A DNA stretch of 64,000 bases from the NCBI RefSeq assembly GCF_016918855.1, contig NZ_JADKYB010000006.1, positions 310,001 through 374,000 on the forward strand, read 5' to 3'. Numbering within the stretch: the stretch's first letter is position 1; each line of letters begins with the position of its first letter. Under the pieces are notes generated by a model, which did not search any database, was not told the DNA's origin, and saw only the letters and a program-made list of their open reading frames with translations. Both the position numbers and the translations under genes were made by a program. Of this stretch, positions 38,523 to 48,486 are shown in pieces. The stretch is from Actinacidiphila acididurans (GTDB lineage Bacteria > Actinomycetota > Actinomycetes > Streptomycetales > Streptomycetaceae).

Positions 38523-39494
38523 CGTCCCCTCGTCGGCCCCGGCCGGACGCGCCTCGCGCGGTTCGGCCGCCGGCCGCTCCCGCATCGACAGCACCACCCG
38601 CAGCACCGCGATCCAGATCAGCGCGGCGCCCAGCATGTGCAGGTTCACCAGCACGATCGGCAGCTTGGTGAAGTACTGGACGTAGCCGATGACGCCCTGG
38701 GCCATCAGCACCAGGAACAGGTCCCGGGTGCGGTTGCGGGGCCCGACCGGGGCGTCCACCGCGCGCAGCACGAACCACAGGGCGGCGGTGAGCGCCACCA
38801 CCACCCAGGCCAGGTCGGCGTGCAACTGGGCGATCGAGCGCCAGTCCACCGGGATGCGGTGCACGTCGCTCGAGTCGCCCGGGTGCGGCCCGGCGCCGGT
38901 CACCAGCGTGCCCACCGCGATCAGCGCGGCCGACGCGGCGGTCAGCGCCTGGCCGAGCTGCCGTACCGGCTTGCCGACCAGCGGGCGCCGAGCCGCGTCG
39001 CCCTCGTGCACCCGGTGCCAGGTGAGCACGGCCACCGTGATCAGCGCGGCCGACAGCAGGAAGTGGGCGGCGACCACGTACGGGTTCAGGTGGGTGAGCA
39101 CCGTGATGCCGCCCCACACCGCGTTGGCCACGACCACCCAGAACTGCGCCCACGCCAGCCGGTACACCCCGCGGCGCAGCGGCTTGTGGGCGCGGACCGC
39201 GAGGATGGCCCAGCCGACCGCGGCGCACAGTACGTAGGTCAGCATGCGGTTGCTGACCTCGATGTCGTGGTGGATGCCCATCTCGGTGGTGCCGAGCAGG
39301 CTGTCGCCCTTGCAGGTGGGCCAGGTGGGGCAGCCGAGGCCGGAGCCGGTCAGCCGCACGGCTCCACCCGTCACCACGATGATCACGCTCATGACCAGCG
39401 AGGCCATGGTCGCGCGGCTCACCGTCGCCTGGGACGGCGTCCAGCGGGCGGCGAGATACGCGAACGGGTTCCGTGCGAATTCGGCTGGCTTCAC
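38373..39494 (-). CDS. ctaA: Heme A synthase (COX15/CtaA family)
   Basis: Oxidises heme O to heme A in the membrane for cytochrome c oxidase. The 373-residue protein has about eight hydrophobic helices, the conserved VVTGGAVRLTGSGLGCPTWPTCKGD with its Cys pair, EVSNRMLTYVL and three His-bearing helices (EMGIHHDIEVSNR, HLNPYVVAAHFLLS, IAQLHADLAWV, VLVNLHMLGAAL). The last 60 residues or so are hydrophilic, Pro/Ala/Glu-rich, and overlap the 3' end of the convergent amidohydrolase gene by 150 bases. The GTG start has no ribosome site but a TAGCAT hexamer six bases upstream. Confidence 0.93.
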   Translation of the reverse strand: MKPAEFARNPFAYLAARWTPSQATVSRATMASLVMSVIIVVTGGAVRLTGSGLGCPTWPTCKGDSLLGTTEMGIHHDIEVSNRMLTYVLCAAVGWAILAVRAHKPLRRGVYRLAWAQFWVVVANAVWGGITVLTHLNPYVVAAHFLLSAALITVAVLTWHRVHEGDAARRPLVGKPVRQLGQALTAASAALIAVGTLVTGAGPHPGDSSDVHRIPVDWRSIAQLHADLAWVVVALTAALWFVLRAVDAPVGPRNRTRDLFLVLMAQGVIGYVQYFTKLPIVLVNLHMLGAALIWIAVLRVVLSMRERPAAEPREARPAGADEGTSAGAGVPARERLEGQPGGVAAGEDGVRQPVETARVPLADQGGDPLSVRR

Positions 39495-39506
39495 GGATTC
39501 ATGCTA
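39495..39506 (-). promoter_or_regulatory. Candidate -10 element (TAGCAT-N6-GTG) of ctaA
   Basis: On the minus strand TTAGCAT is followed by GAATCC and the GTG start, a leaderless arrangement without ribosome site. Confidence 0.45.
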
Positions 39507-39593
39507 AGGGGAGCCTTGTGCACGGTTTCACGAGGGGTACGGCGTCGGGTGGCCGTTGCTTCCGGGGCGCCCCCGGCCCCTTTGGGGCCTTGC

Positions 39594-39669
39594 GGCAGCG
39601 TCTGCCCCAGTGTGTTGTCGGCGGTCCGCCGCCCGGCGGTGGGTTGCTCGCGCAGTTCCCCGCGCCCCT
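39594..39669. repeat. Partial intergenic repeat element between ctaA and the ABC permease
   Basis: Contains CAGCGTCTGCCCC (the reverse complement of the GGGGCAGACGCTG word of the 7.5-kb element) and a single arm TCGCGCAGTTCCCCGCGCCC ending at 39669, as in the elements at 19.4 and 28.5 kb. It looks like a rearranged or half element. Lying downstream of the permease gene, it may act as terminator. Confidence 0.6.
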
Positions 39670-39690
39670 GAAGTGCCGTACTCCGCCCGG

Positions 39691-40524
39691 TTACTCCCAG
39701 CGGAAGAAGCGGGCGGCCGTGGCCAGGCCGAGGAGGGACCAGACGGCGAGGACGGCGAGGTCGGACCAGGGGACGGCGGTGCCGTGCTGGAGGACGTCGC
39801 GGAGGCCGCTGGAGAGGGCCGTGACGGGGAGGAGCTTGAGGACGGTCTGGGCGGCGCCGGGGAATTTGCTGAGGGGGACGATGACGCCGCCGCCGACGAG
39901 GAGCAGGAGGAAGACGAGGTTGGCGGCGGCGAGGGTGGCCTCGGCCTTGAGGGTGCCGGCCATCAGGAGGCCGAGGCCGCTGAAGGCGGCGGTGCCCAGC
40001 AGGAGGAGCAGGATCACGGACAGCGGGTTGCCGTGCGGGGACCAGCCCAGGGCGAGGGCGATCAGGATCAGGAGCGCGGCCTGGAGGGCCTCGACGACCA
40101 GGACGGAGCAGGTCTTGGCGGTCATCAGCGCCCAGCGGGGCAGCGGGGCCGCGCCCAGGCGCTTGAGGACGCCGTAGCGGCGCTCGAAGCCGGTGGCGAT
40201 GGCCTGCCCGGTGAAGGCGGTGGACAGCACCGCGAGGGCGAGGATGCCGGGGGCGAGGAAGTCCACCGACTTGCCGGCGCCGGTGTCGACGATGTCGACG
40301 GAGCTGAAGACGAGGAGCAGGAGCGCCGGGATCACCACGGTGAGCAGGAGCTGTTCGCCGTTGCGCAGCAGCATCCGGGTCTCCAGGAGGGCCTGCGCGC
40401 GGATCATGCGGGGCAGCGGGGCCGCGCCGGGGGCCGGAGCGAAGGTGCCGGCGGCGTAGGGGGCGTACGAGGGGGTGCCCCGGCCGTTGCCGGGGGTGGT
40501 GCCCGTGGTCGTGCCCGCGCTCAT
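39691..40524 (-). CDS. ABC transporter permease (DrrB/ABC-2 type)
   Basis: 277 residues with a Gly/Pro/Thr-rich cytoplasmic start and six hydrophobic helices of the ABC-2 permease type (LLLTVVIPALLLLVFSSVDIV, FLAPGILALAVLSTAFTGQAIATGFERRYGVLKRLGAAPLPRWALM, and later VVEALQAALLILIALALGW). FERRYGVLKRLGA is the conserved loop that contacts the ATPase. Its ATG overlaps the stop of the ATPase gene by four bases. The pair is a typical streptomycete drug- or lipid-type exporter; the substrate is unknown. Confidence 0.9.
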   Translation of the reverse strand: MSAGTTTGTTPGNGRGTPSYAPYAAGTFAPAPGAAPLPRMIRAQALLETRMLLRNGEQLLLTVVIPALLLLVFSSVDIVDTGAGKSVDFLAPGILALAVLSTAFTGQAIATGFERRYGVLKRLGAAPLPRWALMTAKTCSVLVVEALQAALLILIALALGWSPHGNPLSVILLLLLGTAAFSGLGLLMAGTLKAEATLAAANLVFLLLLVGGGVIVPLSKFPGAAQTVLKLLPVTALSSGLRDVLQHGTAVPWSDLAVLAVWSLLGLATAARFFRWE

Positions 40525-41447
40525 ACCCGCAGCTCCCTACCGGTCAGTTCCAGGAAGACGTCCTCCAGCGTGCGCCGCTCCACCGCCAGGTGGTCCGGGA
40601 GCACACCGTGCTGGGCGCACCAAGAGGTGACGGTGGCCAGCAGTTGCGGATCGATCTTGCCCTCGATCCGGTACATGCCCGGGCTCAGCTCGGCGGCGAG
40701 GGTGTCCGCGGGCAGCGCGTTGAGCAGCGAGGCGAGGTCGAGGCCGGGGCGGCCGGAGAAGCGCAGGGTGTTCTCGGCGCCGCCGCGGCACAGCTCGTCC
40801 GGGGTGCCGGCGGCGATCGCCCGGCCGGCGTCGATGATCACCACCTCGTCGGCGAGCTGTTCGGCCTCGTCCATGAAGTGGGTGGTGAGCACCACCGTCG
40901 TGCCGTCCGCGCGCAGCTCGCGGATCAGGTCCCAGGTGGCGTGCCGGGCCTGCGGGTCGAGGCCCGCGGTCGGCTCGTCGAGGAAGACCAGTTCGGGCCG
41001 GCCCACCACGGCCATGGCCAGCGCCAGGCGCTGCTGCTGCCCGCCGGACAGCCGCCGGTAGGGGGTGCGGCCGCAGGACTCCAGGCCGAGCCGTTCGATC
41101 AGGACGCCGGGGTCGACCGGGCGGGCGTGCAGTGCCGCGACGTGCCGCAGCATTTCCTCGGCGCGCGCTCCGGCGTACACCCCGCCGGACTGGAGCATCA
41201 CCCCGATCCGGGGCCGCAGCAGTCCGGCCTGTGTCACCGGGTCCAGGCCGAGCACTCTGGCCGTGCCGCCGTCGGGGCGCCGGTATCCTTCGCAGACCTC
41301 GACCGTGGTGGTCTTGCCCGCGCCGTTGGGGCCGAGCACGGCGGTCACCGTGCCCCGTGGCACCGCGAGGTCCAGGCCGTTCACCGCGGTCCTGGCCCCG
41401 TACCGCTTGACCAGACCGGTCACCTGGACCGCGGGCTCATCATGCAT
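40521..41447 (-). CDS. ABC transporter ATP-binding protein (DrrA-like)
   Basis: 308 residues: Walker A VLGPNGAGKTTTVE, Q-loop GVMLQSGG, signature LSGGQQQRLALA, Walker B ELVFLDEPTAGLDPQ and the switch His in VVLTTHFMDEAEQLAD. The C-terminal domain of about 90 residues is of the DrrA type, ending in ERRTLEDVFLELTGREL. ATG 41447 is chosen: conservation begins there and the TAGACT hexamer lies seven bases before it. It is coupled to the downstream permease and lies 236 bp from the divergent sufR start. Confidence 0.93.
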   Translation of the reverse strand: MHDEPAVQVTGLVKRYGARTAVNGLDLAVPRGTVTAVLGPNGAGKTTTVEVCEGYRRPDGGTARVLGLDPVTQAGLLRPRIGVMLQSGGVYAGARAEEMLRHVAALHARPVDPGVLIERLGLESCGRTPYRRLSGGQQQRLALAMAVVGRPELVFLDEPTAGLDPQARHATWDLIRELRADGTTVVLTTHFMDEAEQLADEVVIIDAGRAIAAGTPDELCRGGAENTLRFSGRPGLDLASLLNALPADTLAAELSPGMYRIEGKIDPQLLATVTSWCAQHGVLPDHLAVERRTLEDVFLELTGRELRV

Positions 41448-41460
41448 GCGGACGAGTCTA
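41448..41460 (-). promoter_or_regulatory. Candidate -10 element (TAGACT-N7-ATG) of the ABC operon
   Basis: On the minus strand TAGACT is followed by CGTCCGC and the ATG; there is no ribosome site, so a leaderless transcript is likely. Confidence 0.5.
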
Positions 41461-41647
41461 GGGAGCACGCGTCACGCTTTCGGCGGCAGGGCCGGGCCCG
41501 CCGTCCGGGGCATCGCCACCGGGTCCGCGGCCGGATTCGGTCAGGGGTACGGACACCCCGTCCGACCAGGGCACGAGCCCGCCGCGAGGGACCCGTGGTG
41601 AGGTGACCCTAAGTGACGTACTCCACCGGCGCGGCGAAAGGAGTCGC

Positions 41648-41684
41648 TTGCTCGCGCCTGAGGAATTACGCAACAATGAGGTTG
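41648..41684 (+). promoter_or_regulatory. sufR promoter and SufR-type operator CAAC-N6-GTTG
   Basis: TTGCTC (41648-41653) and AACAAT (41672-41677) make a promoter with 18-bp spacing, placing the mRNA start at or near the GTG at 41684. CAAC (41671-41674), six bases, GTTG (41681-41684) form the palindrome described for cyanobacterial SufR. It covers the -10 and the first base of the start codon, so SufR binding would block initiation. Autoregulation is inferred. Confidence 0.6.
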
Positions 41685-42511
41685 TGAAAAACGTCGGTGG
41701 CGCCGCGCAGAGGGCGGCGGAGGAGCACACGACCGGGGAGCGGGGCACCCGCGACCGGGTCGCGCGCTCCATCCTGGACCACGGCCCCTCCACCGCCGCC
41801 GACCTCGCCGAGCGCCTCGGCCTGACCCAGACCGCGGTCCGCCGGCACCTGGACATCCTCGTCGCCGAGCACGTGGTGGAACCCCGCGAGCGACGGGTCT
41901 ACGGCAACCGCGGCCGCGGCCGCCCCGCCAAGGTCTTCGTGCTCACCGACTTCGGCCGGGACGCCTTCGACCAGGCCTACGACCAGCTGGCCGCCGACGC
42001 CCTGCACTGGATCGCCCAGTCGGCCGGCGGCGGCGCCGACGGCCAGGCCGCGGTCTCCGCCTTCGCCCGCGCCCGGGTCGCCGCGCAGGCCGAACGCTAC
42101 CGCGCGATCGTGGCGGCGGCGGCCCCGGAGGACCGGACCCGGGCACTGGCCCAGGCCCTGTCCGCCGACGGGTACGCTGCCACCACCCGCAGCGTCCCCG
42201 GGCCCGCAGGCGAGCAGCTCTGCCAGCACCACTGCCCGGTGGCACACACCGCCGAGCAGTTCCCGCAGCTGTGCGAGGCCGAGGCGGAGGTCTTCTCCAC
42301 CATCCTCGGCACCCACGTGCAGCGGCTGGCGACCATCGCCCACGGCGACGGGGTGTGCACCACCTTCGTCCCGCGGTCCGCCGCCCGGGCGGCGCCGGAA
42401 GCCGCGGAACCACCCGGAGCATCCGCTCCACCGGACGACGTACCGCCCGCACCAGACGCACCGACTCACGCATCCGCAACATCCGGCACGCCCGGGAGGA
42501 ACCCCGCATGA
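41684..42511 (+). CDS. sufR: Iron-sulfur cluster-sensing repressor SufR
   Basis: 275 residues. The N-terminal winged helix ([43 protein letters not shown], wing [23 protein letters not shown]) is DeoR/ArsR-like, and the C-terminal half has the cluster site C180-QHH-C184...C197 ([21 protein letters not shown]), as in SufR repressors of the suf operon. After residue about 235 comes a Pro/Ala-rich tail not usual for the core family. I chose the GTG at 41684 because MKNVG starts are typical of streptomycete SufR and the promoter geometry fits. The stop overlaps the sufB start (ATGA), making it the first gene of the suf operon. Confidence 0.94.
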   Translation: MKNVGGAAQRAAEEHTTGERGTRDRVARSILDHGPSTAADLAERLGLTQTAVRRHLDILVAEHVVEPRERRVYGNRGRGRPAKVFVLTDFGRDAFDQAYDQLAADALHWIAQSAGGGADGQAAVSAFARARVAAQAERYRAIVAAAAPEDRTRALAQALSADGYAATTRSVPGPAGEQLCQHHCPVAHTAEQFPQLCEAEAEVFSTILGTHVQRLATIAHGDGVCTTFVPRSAARAAPEAAEPPGASAPPDDVPPAPDAPTHASATSGTPGRNPA

Positions 42512-43929
42512 CTGCTCCCACGCAGACCACTCACCCGGAGCTCGAAGGCATCGGCACGTACGAATACGGCTGGGCCGACTCCGACGTGGCGGGCGCCGCC
42601 GCACGGCGCGGCCTTTCCGAAGACGTCGTCCGCGACATCTCCGCGAAGAAGTCCGAGCCGGAGTGGATGCTGAAGCTGCGCCTGAAGGGGCTGCGGCTGT
42701 TCGGCAAGAAGCCCATGCCGACCTGGGGCTCGGACCTGTCCGGCATCGACTTCGACAACATCAAGTACTTCGTGCGGTCCACCGAGAAGCAGGCGGAGTC
42801 CTGGGAGGACCTGCCGGCCGACATCCGGAACACCTACGACAAGCTCGGCATCCCCGAGGCGGAGAAGCAGCGCCTCGTCGCCGGCGTCGCCGCGCAGTAC
42901 GAGTCGGAGGTCGTCTACCACCAGATCCGCGAGGACCTGGAGGAGCAGGGCGTCATCTTCATGGACACCGACACCGCCCTGAAGGAGCACCCCGAGCTCT
43001 TCCAGGAGTACTACGGCACCGTGATCCCGGCCGGCGACAACAAGTTCGCCTCGCTGAACACGGCCGTGTGGTCCGGCGGATCGTTCATCTACGTCCCCAA
43101 GGGCGTGCACGTGGAGATCCCGCTCCAGGCCTACTTCCGGATCAACACCGAGAACATGGGCCAGTTCGAGCGGACGCTGATCATCGTCGACGAGGACGCC
43201 TACGTCCACTACGTCGAGGGCTGCACCGCGCCGATCTACAAGTCGGACTCGCTGCACTCCGCGGTGGTCGAGATCATCGTGAAGAAGGGCGGCCGCTGCC
43301 GCTACACGACCATCCAGAACTGGTCGAACAACGTCTACAACCTGGTCACCAAGCGCGCCGTGGCGTACGAGGGCGCGACCATGGAGTGGATCGACGGCAA
43401 CATCGGCTCCAAGGTCACCATGAAGTACCCGGCCGTCTACCTGATGGGCGAGCACGCCAAGGGCGAGACGCTGTCCATCGCCTTCGCGGGCGAGGGCCAG
43501 CACCAGGACGCCGGCGCCAAGATGGTGCACATGGCGCCGAACACGTCGTCCAACATCGTCTCCAAGTCGGTCGCGCGCGGCGGTGGCCGCACCTCCTACC
43601 GCGGGCTGATCGAGATCGGCGAGGGCGCCTCCGGCGCCAAGTCCAACGTGCTGTGCGACGCGCTGCTGGTGGACACCGTCTCCCGCTCCGACACGTATCC
43701 GTACGTGGACGTGCGCGAGGACGACGTGTCCATGGGGCACGAGGCGACCGTCTCCAAGGTCTCCGATGACCAGCTCTTCTACCTGATGAGCCGCGGCATG
43801 ACCGAGTTCGAGGCCATGGCGATGATCGTGCGCGGCTTCGTGGAGCCGATCGCCAAGGAACTCCCGATGGAGTACGCCCTGGAGCTCAACCGGCTGATCG
43901 AGCTGCAGATGGAGGGCGCGGTCGGCTGA
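42508..43929 (+). CDS. sufB: Fe-S cluster assembly scaffold SufB
   Basis: SufB with SufC and SufD forms the SufBC2D complex on which Fe-S clusters are built. The 473-residue protein has the family stretch [59 protein letters not shown] with the key Cys of the assembly site, and [29 protein letters not shown], ending in the SufC-binding helices ([33 protein letters not shown]). Start ATG 42508 overlaps sufR, with GGGAGGA upstream. Confidence 0.97.
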   Translation: MTAPTQTTHPELEGIGTYEYGWADSDVAGAAARRGLSEDVVRDISAKKSEPEWMLKLRLKGLRLFGKKPMPTWGSDLSGIDFDNIKYFVRSTEKQAESWEDLPADIRNTYDKLGIPEAEKQRLVAGVAAQYESEVVYHQIREDLEEQGVIFMDTDTALKEHPELFQEYYGTVIPAGDNKFASLNTAVWSGGSFIYVPKGVHVEIPLQAYFRINTENMGQFERTLIIVDEDAYVHYVEGCTAPIYKSDSLHSAVVEIIVKKGGRCRYTTIQNWSNNVYNLVTKRAVAYEGATMEWIDGNIGSKVTMKYPAVYLMGEHAKGETLSIAFAGEGQHQDAGAKMVHMAPNTSSNIVSKSVARGGGRTSYRGLIEIGEGASGAKSNVLCDALLVDTVSRSDTYPYVDVREDDVSMGHEATVSKVSDDQLFYLMSRGMTEFEAMAMIVRGFVEPIAKELPMEYALELNRLIELQMEGAVG

Positions 43930-43992
43930 CGGCCGGCCTCCCCGTACCACCTCCGAACCCACTGAGGCAGAAAGCGAGCAGTTCGACCGACC

Positions 43993-45183
43993 ATGGCTGA
44001 GATCACCCCTGCGGGCAGCACCACCGACGGTGCCATCACGGTGGGGCAGCAGGTGGGCCGGCCCGGCCAGCCCACCGACGCCCGGGTCAGCGCGGCCCCG
44101 TCCTTCGACGTGGCCGACTTCCCGGTGCCCCACGGCCGCGAGGAGGAGTGGCGCTTCACCCCGCTGGAGCGGCTGCGCGGCCTGCACGACGGCACCGCCC
44201 AGGCCACCGGAACCGTCCGGGTGGAGGTGATCGCCCCCGACGGCGTCACCACCCGGACCGTCGACCGCGACGACCCCCTGGTCGGCACGGCCGGCAAACC
44301 GGTGGACCGGGTCGCCGCCCAGGCGTACACCTCCTTCGAGAAGGCGACGGTGGTGAGCGTCCCCAAGGAGGCGGTGCTCACCGAGCCGGTGCGCATCGGC
44401 CTGCACGGCGAGGGCGGCACGGTCTTCGGCCACCAGATCGTGGAGGTCGGCGCCTTCGCCGAGGCCGTGGTGGTCATCGACCACACCGGCGACGCCACCC
44501 TGGCCGCCAACGTCGAGTACCTGATCGGCGAGGGCGCCAAGCTGACCGTGGTGTCCGTGCAGGACTGGGACGCGGACGCGGTGCACGTCGCCCAGCACAC
44601 CGCGCTGGTCGGCCGGGACGCGAGCTTCAAGTCGGTGGTCGTCACCCTCGGCGGCGACGTGGTCCGGCTGCACCCCCGGGTGGTCTACGGCGGCCCCGGC
44701 GGCGAGGCCGAGCTGTTCGGCCTGTACTTCACCGACCAGGGCCAGCACCAGGAACACCGGCTGTTCATCGACCACGACACCCCGCACTGCCGTTCCAACG
44801 TGGCGTACAAGGGCGCGTTGCAGGGCAAGGACGCGCACGCGGTGTGGATCGGCGACGTGCTGATCCGCGCCGCCGCCGAGGGCACCGACACCTACGAGCT
44901 GAACCGGAACCTGGTGCTCACCGATGGCGCCCGGGTCGACTCGGTGCCCAACCTGGAGATCGAGACCGGCGAGATCGTCGGGGCGGGACACGCCTCGGCG
45001 ACCGGCCGGTTCGAGGACGAACAGCTCTTCTACCTGATGAGCCGCGGCATCCGGGCCGACGAGGCCCGTCGCCTGGTGGTCCGCGGTTTCTTCGGGGAGC
45101 TCGTGCAGCAGATCGGACTGGCCGACGTCGAGGAGCGACTGATGGCGAAGATCGATGCGGAACTGGAGGCTTCCGTCGGATGA
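43993..45183 (+). CDS. sufD: Fe-S cluster assembly protein SufD
   Basis: Partner of SufB, without its assembly cysteine. The 396-residue protein has the N-terminal segment FPVPHGREEEWRFTPLERL, the beta-helix core, VVYGGPGGEAELFGLYFTDQGQHQEHRLFIDHDTPHCRSNVAYKGALQGKDAHAVWIGDVLIRA with the conserved His of the SufB-SufD interface, and the C-terminal [31 protein letters not shown] that binds SufC. Start ATG 43993 lies 63 bases after sufB with a weak ribosome site. Its stop overlaps the next gene (ATGA). Confidence 0.96.
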   Translation: MAEITPAGSTTDGAITVGQQVGRPGQPTDARVSAAPSFDVADFPVPHGREEEWRFTPLERLRGLHDGTAQATGTVRVEVIAPDGVTTRTVDRDDPLVGTAGKPVDRVAAQAYTSFEKATVVSVPKEAVLTEPVRIGLHGEGGTVFGHQIVEVGAFAEAVVVIDHTGDATLAANVEYLIGEGAKLTVVSVQDWDADAVHVAQHTALVGRDASFKSVVVTLGGDVVRLHPRVVYGGPGGEAELFGLYFTDQGQHQEHRLFIDHDTPHCRSNVAYKGALQGKDAHAVWIGDVLIRAAAEGTDTYELNRNLVLTDGARVDSVPNLEIETGEIVGAGHASATGRFEDEQLFYLMSRGIRADEARRLVVRGFFGELVQQIGLADVEERLMAKIDAELEASVG

Positions 45184-45518
45184 CCGCCACCGAGAGTGCC
45201 GAGGGTTTTGTGCGCGCCTGCGGACTGGGCGAGTTGGAGGAGGACACCCCGCACCGGGTGGAGGTGGACGGCGTCCCCGTGTCGCTGGTCCGCACCGACG
45301 GTGAGGTGTTCGCCATCAACGATGTCTGCTCGCACGCCAATGTCTCGCTGTCCGAGGGCGAGGTGGAGAACTGCCAGATCGAGTGCTGGCTGCACGGCTC
45401 CACCTTCGACCTGCGCACCGGCAAGCCGTCCGGGCTGCCCGCCACGCGGCCCGTCCCCGTGTACCCCGTAAAGATCGTTGGGGACGACGTGCTCGTCTCC
45501 GTCACCCAGGAGTCCTGA
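45180..45518 (+). CDS. Rieske-type ferredoxin of the suf operon
   Basis: 112 residues of the small soluble Rieske ferredoxin class (like the dioxygenase ferredoxin HcaC): ligand motifs CSH (in NDVCSHANVSLSEGEVENCQIE) and CWLH (in ECWLHGSTFDLRTG). The disulfide cysteines of bc1-type Rieske proteins are absent, as is normal for this class. A gene of this kind between sufD and sufC is usual in actinobacteria; it may give electrons for cluster assembly, which is inference. ATG 45180 overlaps the sufD stop by four bases, and sufC starts seven bases after its stop. Confidence 0.92.
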   Translation: MTATESAEGFVRACGLGELEEDTPHRVEVDGVPVSLVRTDGEVFAINDVCSHANVSLSEGEVENCQIECWLHGSTFDLRTGKPSGLPATRPVPVYPVKIVGDDVLVSVTQES

Positions 45519-45525
45519 GTCACCC

Positions 45526-47564
<2,039 letters not shown>

Positions 47565-47577
47565 TGGTGGTGCTGCT

Positions 47578-48042
47578 GTGAAGCTCGACTCGATGTACCA
47601 GGAAGTCATCCTGGACCACTACAAGCACCCGCACGGGCGCGGGCTGCGCGCGGGCCAGGCCGAGGTGCACCACGTCAACCCCACCTGCGGCGACGAGATC
47701 ACCCTGCGGGTGCGGATGGAGGGCACGGTCATCGGTGACGTGTCCTACGAGGGCCAGGGCTGTTCGATCAGCCAGGCCAGCGCCTCGGTGCTCAACGACC
47801 TGCTGGTCGGCAAGGACGTGGCCGAGGCCAGCCGGATCCAGGAGACCTTCCTGGAGCTGATGCAGTCCAAGGGCCGGGTCGAGCCCGACGACGAGATGGA
47901 AGACCTGCTGGAGGACGCGGTCGCGTTCGCCGGCGTCTCGAAGTACCCGGCGCGTGTGAAGTGCGCGCTGCTGAGCTGGATGGCGTGGAAGGACGCGACC
48001 GCGCAGGCGCTGTCCACCGCCCCCACCGAGGAGACCGTATGA
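47578..48042 (+). CDS. sufU: Sulfur transfer protein SufU
   Basis: Zinc-containing IscU-like protein that accepts persulfide from SufS. The 154-residue protein has the ligands Cys37 and Asp39 (NPTCGDE), Cys62 (GQGCSISQAS) and Cys129 (RVKCALLSW), and the insertion of about 20 residues that separates SufU from IscU. Start GTG 47578 (MKLDSMYQEVILDHYKHP) has little ribosome site and may depend on sufS translation. The stop overlaps the sufT start. Confidence 0.96.
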   Translation: MKLDSMYQEVILDHYKHPHGRGLRAGQAEVHHVNPTCGDEITLRVRMEGTVIGDVSYEGQGCSISQASASVLNDLLVGKDVAEASRIQETFLELMQSKGRVEPDDEMEDLLEDAVAFAGVSKYPARVKCALLSWMAWKDATAQALSTAPTEETV

Positions 48043-48404
48043 CCGACAATTCCCCTAGCTTGGCTGGGGAGGCCCCTACCGAGGTCGCCCTCAAGCCGGC
48101 CTCCGAGGAAGAGATCAAGGAAGCCCTGTACGACGTGGTCGACCCCGAGCTGGGCATCGACGTGGTCAACCTGGGCCTGATCTACGGCATCCACATCGAC
48201 GACACCAATGTCGTCACCCTGGACATGACCCTCACCTCGGCGGCCTGTCCGCTCACCGACGTGATCGAGGAGCAGGCCAAGACGGCCACCGAGGGCATCG
48301 TCAACGACCTGCGGATCAACTGGGTCTGGATGCCGCCGTGGGGTCCGGAGAAGATCACCGACGACGGCCGCGAGCAGCTGCGCGCCCTCGGCTTCAACGT
48401 CTGA
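48039..48404 (+). CDS. sufT: DUF59/MIP18-family Fe-S maturation protein SufT
   Basis: 121 residues. The DUF59 core reads EEEIKEALYDVVDPELGIDVVNLGLIYGIHIDDTNVVTLDMTLTSAACPLTDVIEEQ, with the conserved Asp-Pro-Glu and the reactive Cys in TSAACPL. SufT helps mature Fe-S proteins under demand, as shown in Staphylococcus and mycobacteria. ATG 48039 overlaps the sufU stop (ATGA). It is the last gene of the suf operon, 36 bases before the terminator stem. Confidence 0.93.
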   Translation: MTDNSPSLAGEAPTEVALKPASEEEIKEALYDVVDPELGIDVVNLGLIYGIHIDDTNVVTLDMTLTSAACPLTDVIEEQAKTATEGIVNDLRINWVWMPPWGPEKITDDGREQLRALGFNV

Positions 48405-48440
48405 GCGTCCAGGCGTCCGCCCAGGCAAGCCCTGGTCACC

Positions 48441-48480
48441 CCGTCCGCCCCGGCCCTCGCGGCCGGGGCGGACGGCTTTT
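48441..48480 (+). terminator. suf operon terminator
   Basis: CCGTCCGCCCCGGCC and GGCCGGGGCGGACGG make a perfect 15-bp stem with loop CTCGC, followed by CTTTTG. This is the only hairpin in the window with a T-run, and so the best rho-independent terminator. Confidence 0.9.
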
Positions 48481-48486
48481 GCCCGC

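Noticed and set aside
48050..48085. Hairpin TCCCCTAGC...GCTGGGGA at the start of sufT as a regulatory element
   Set aside because: It is inside coding sequence, has a bulge and nothing else supports a function.
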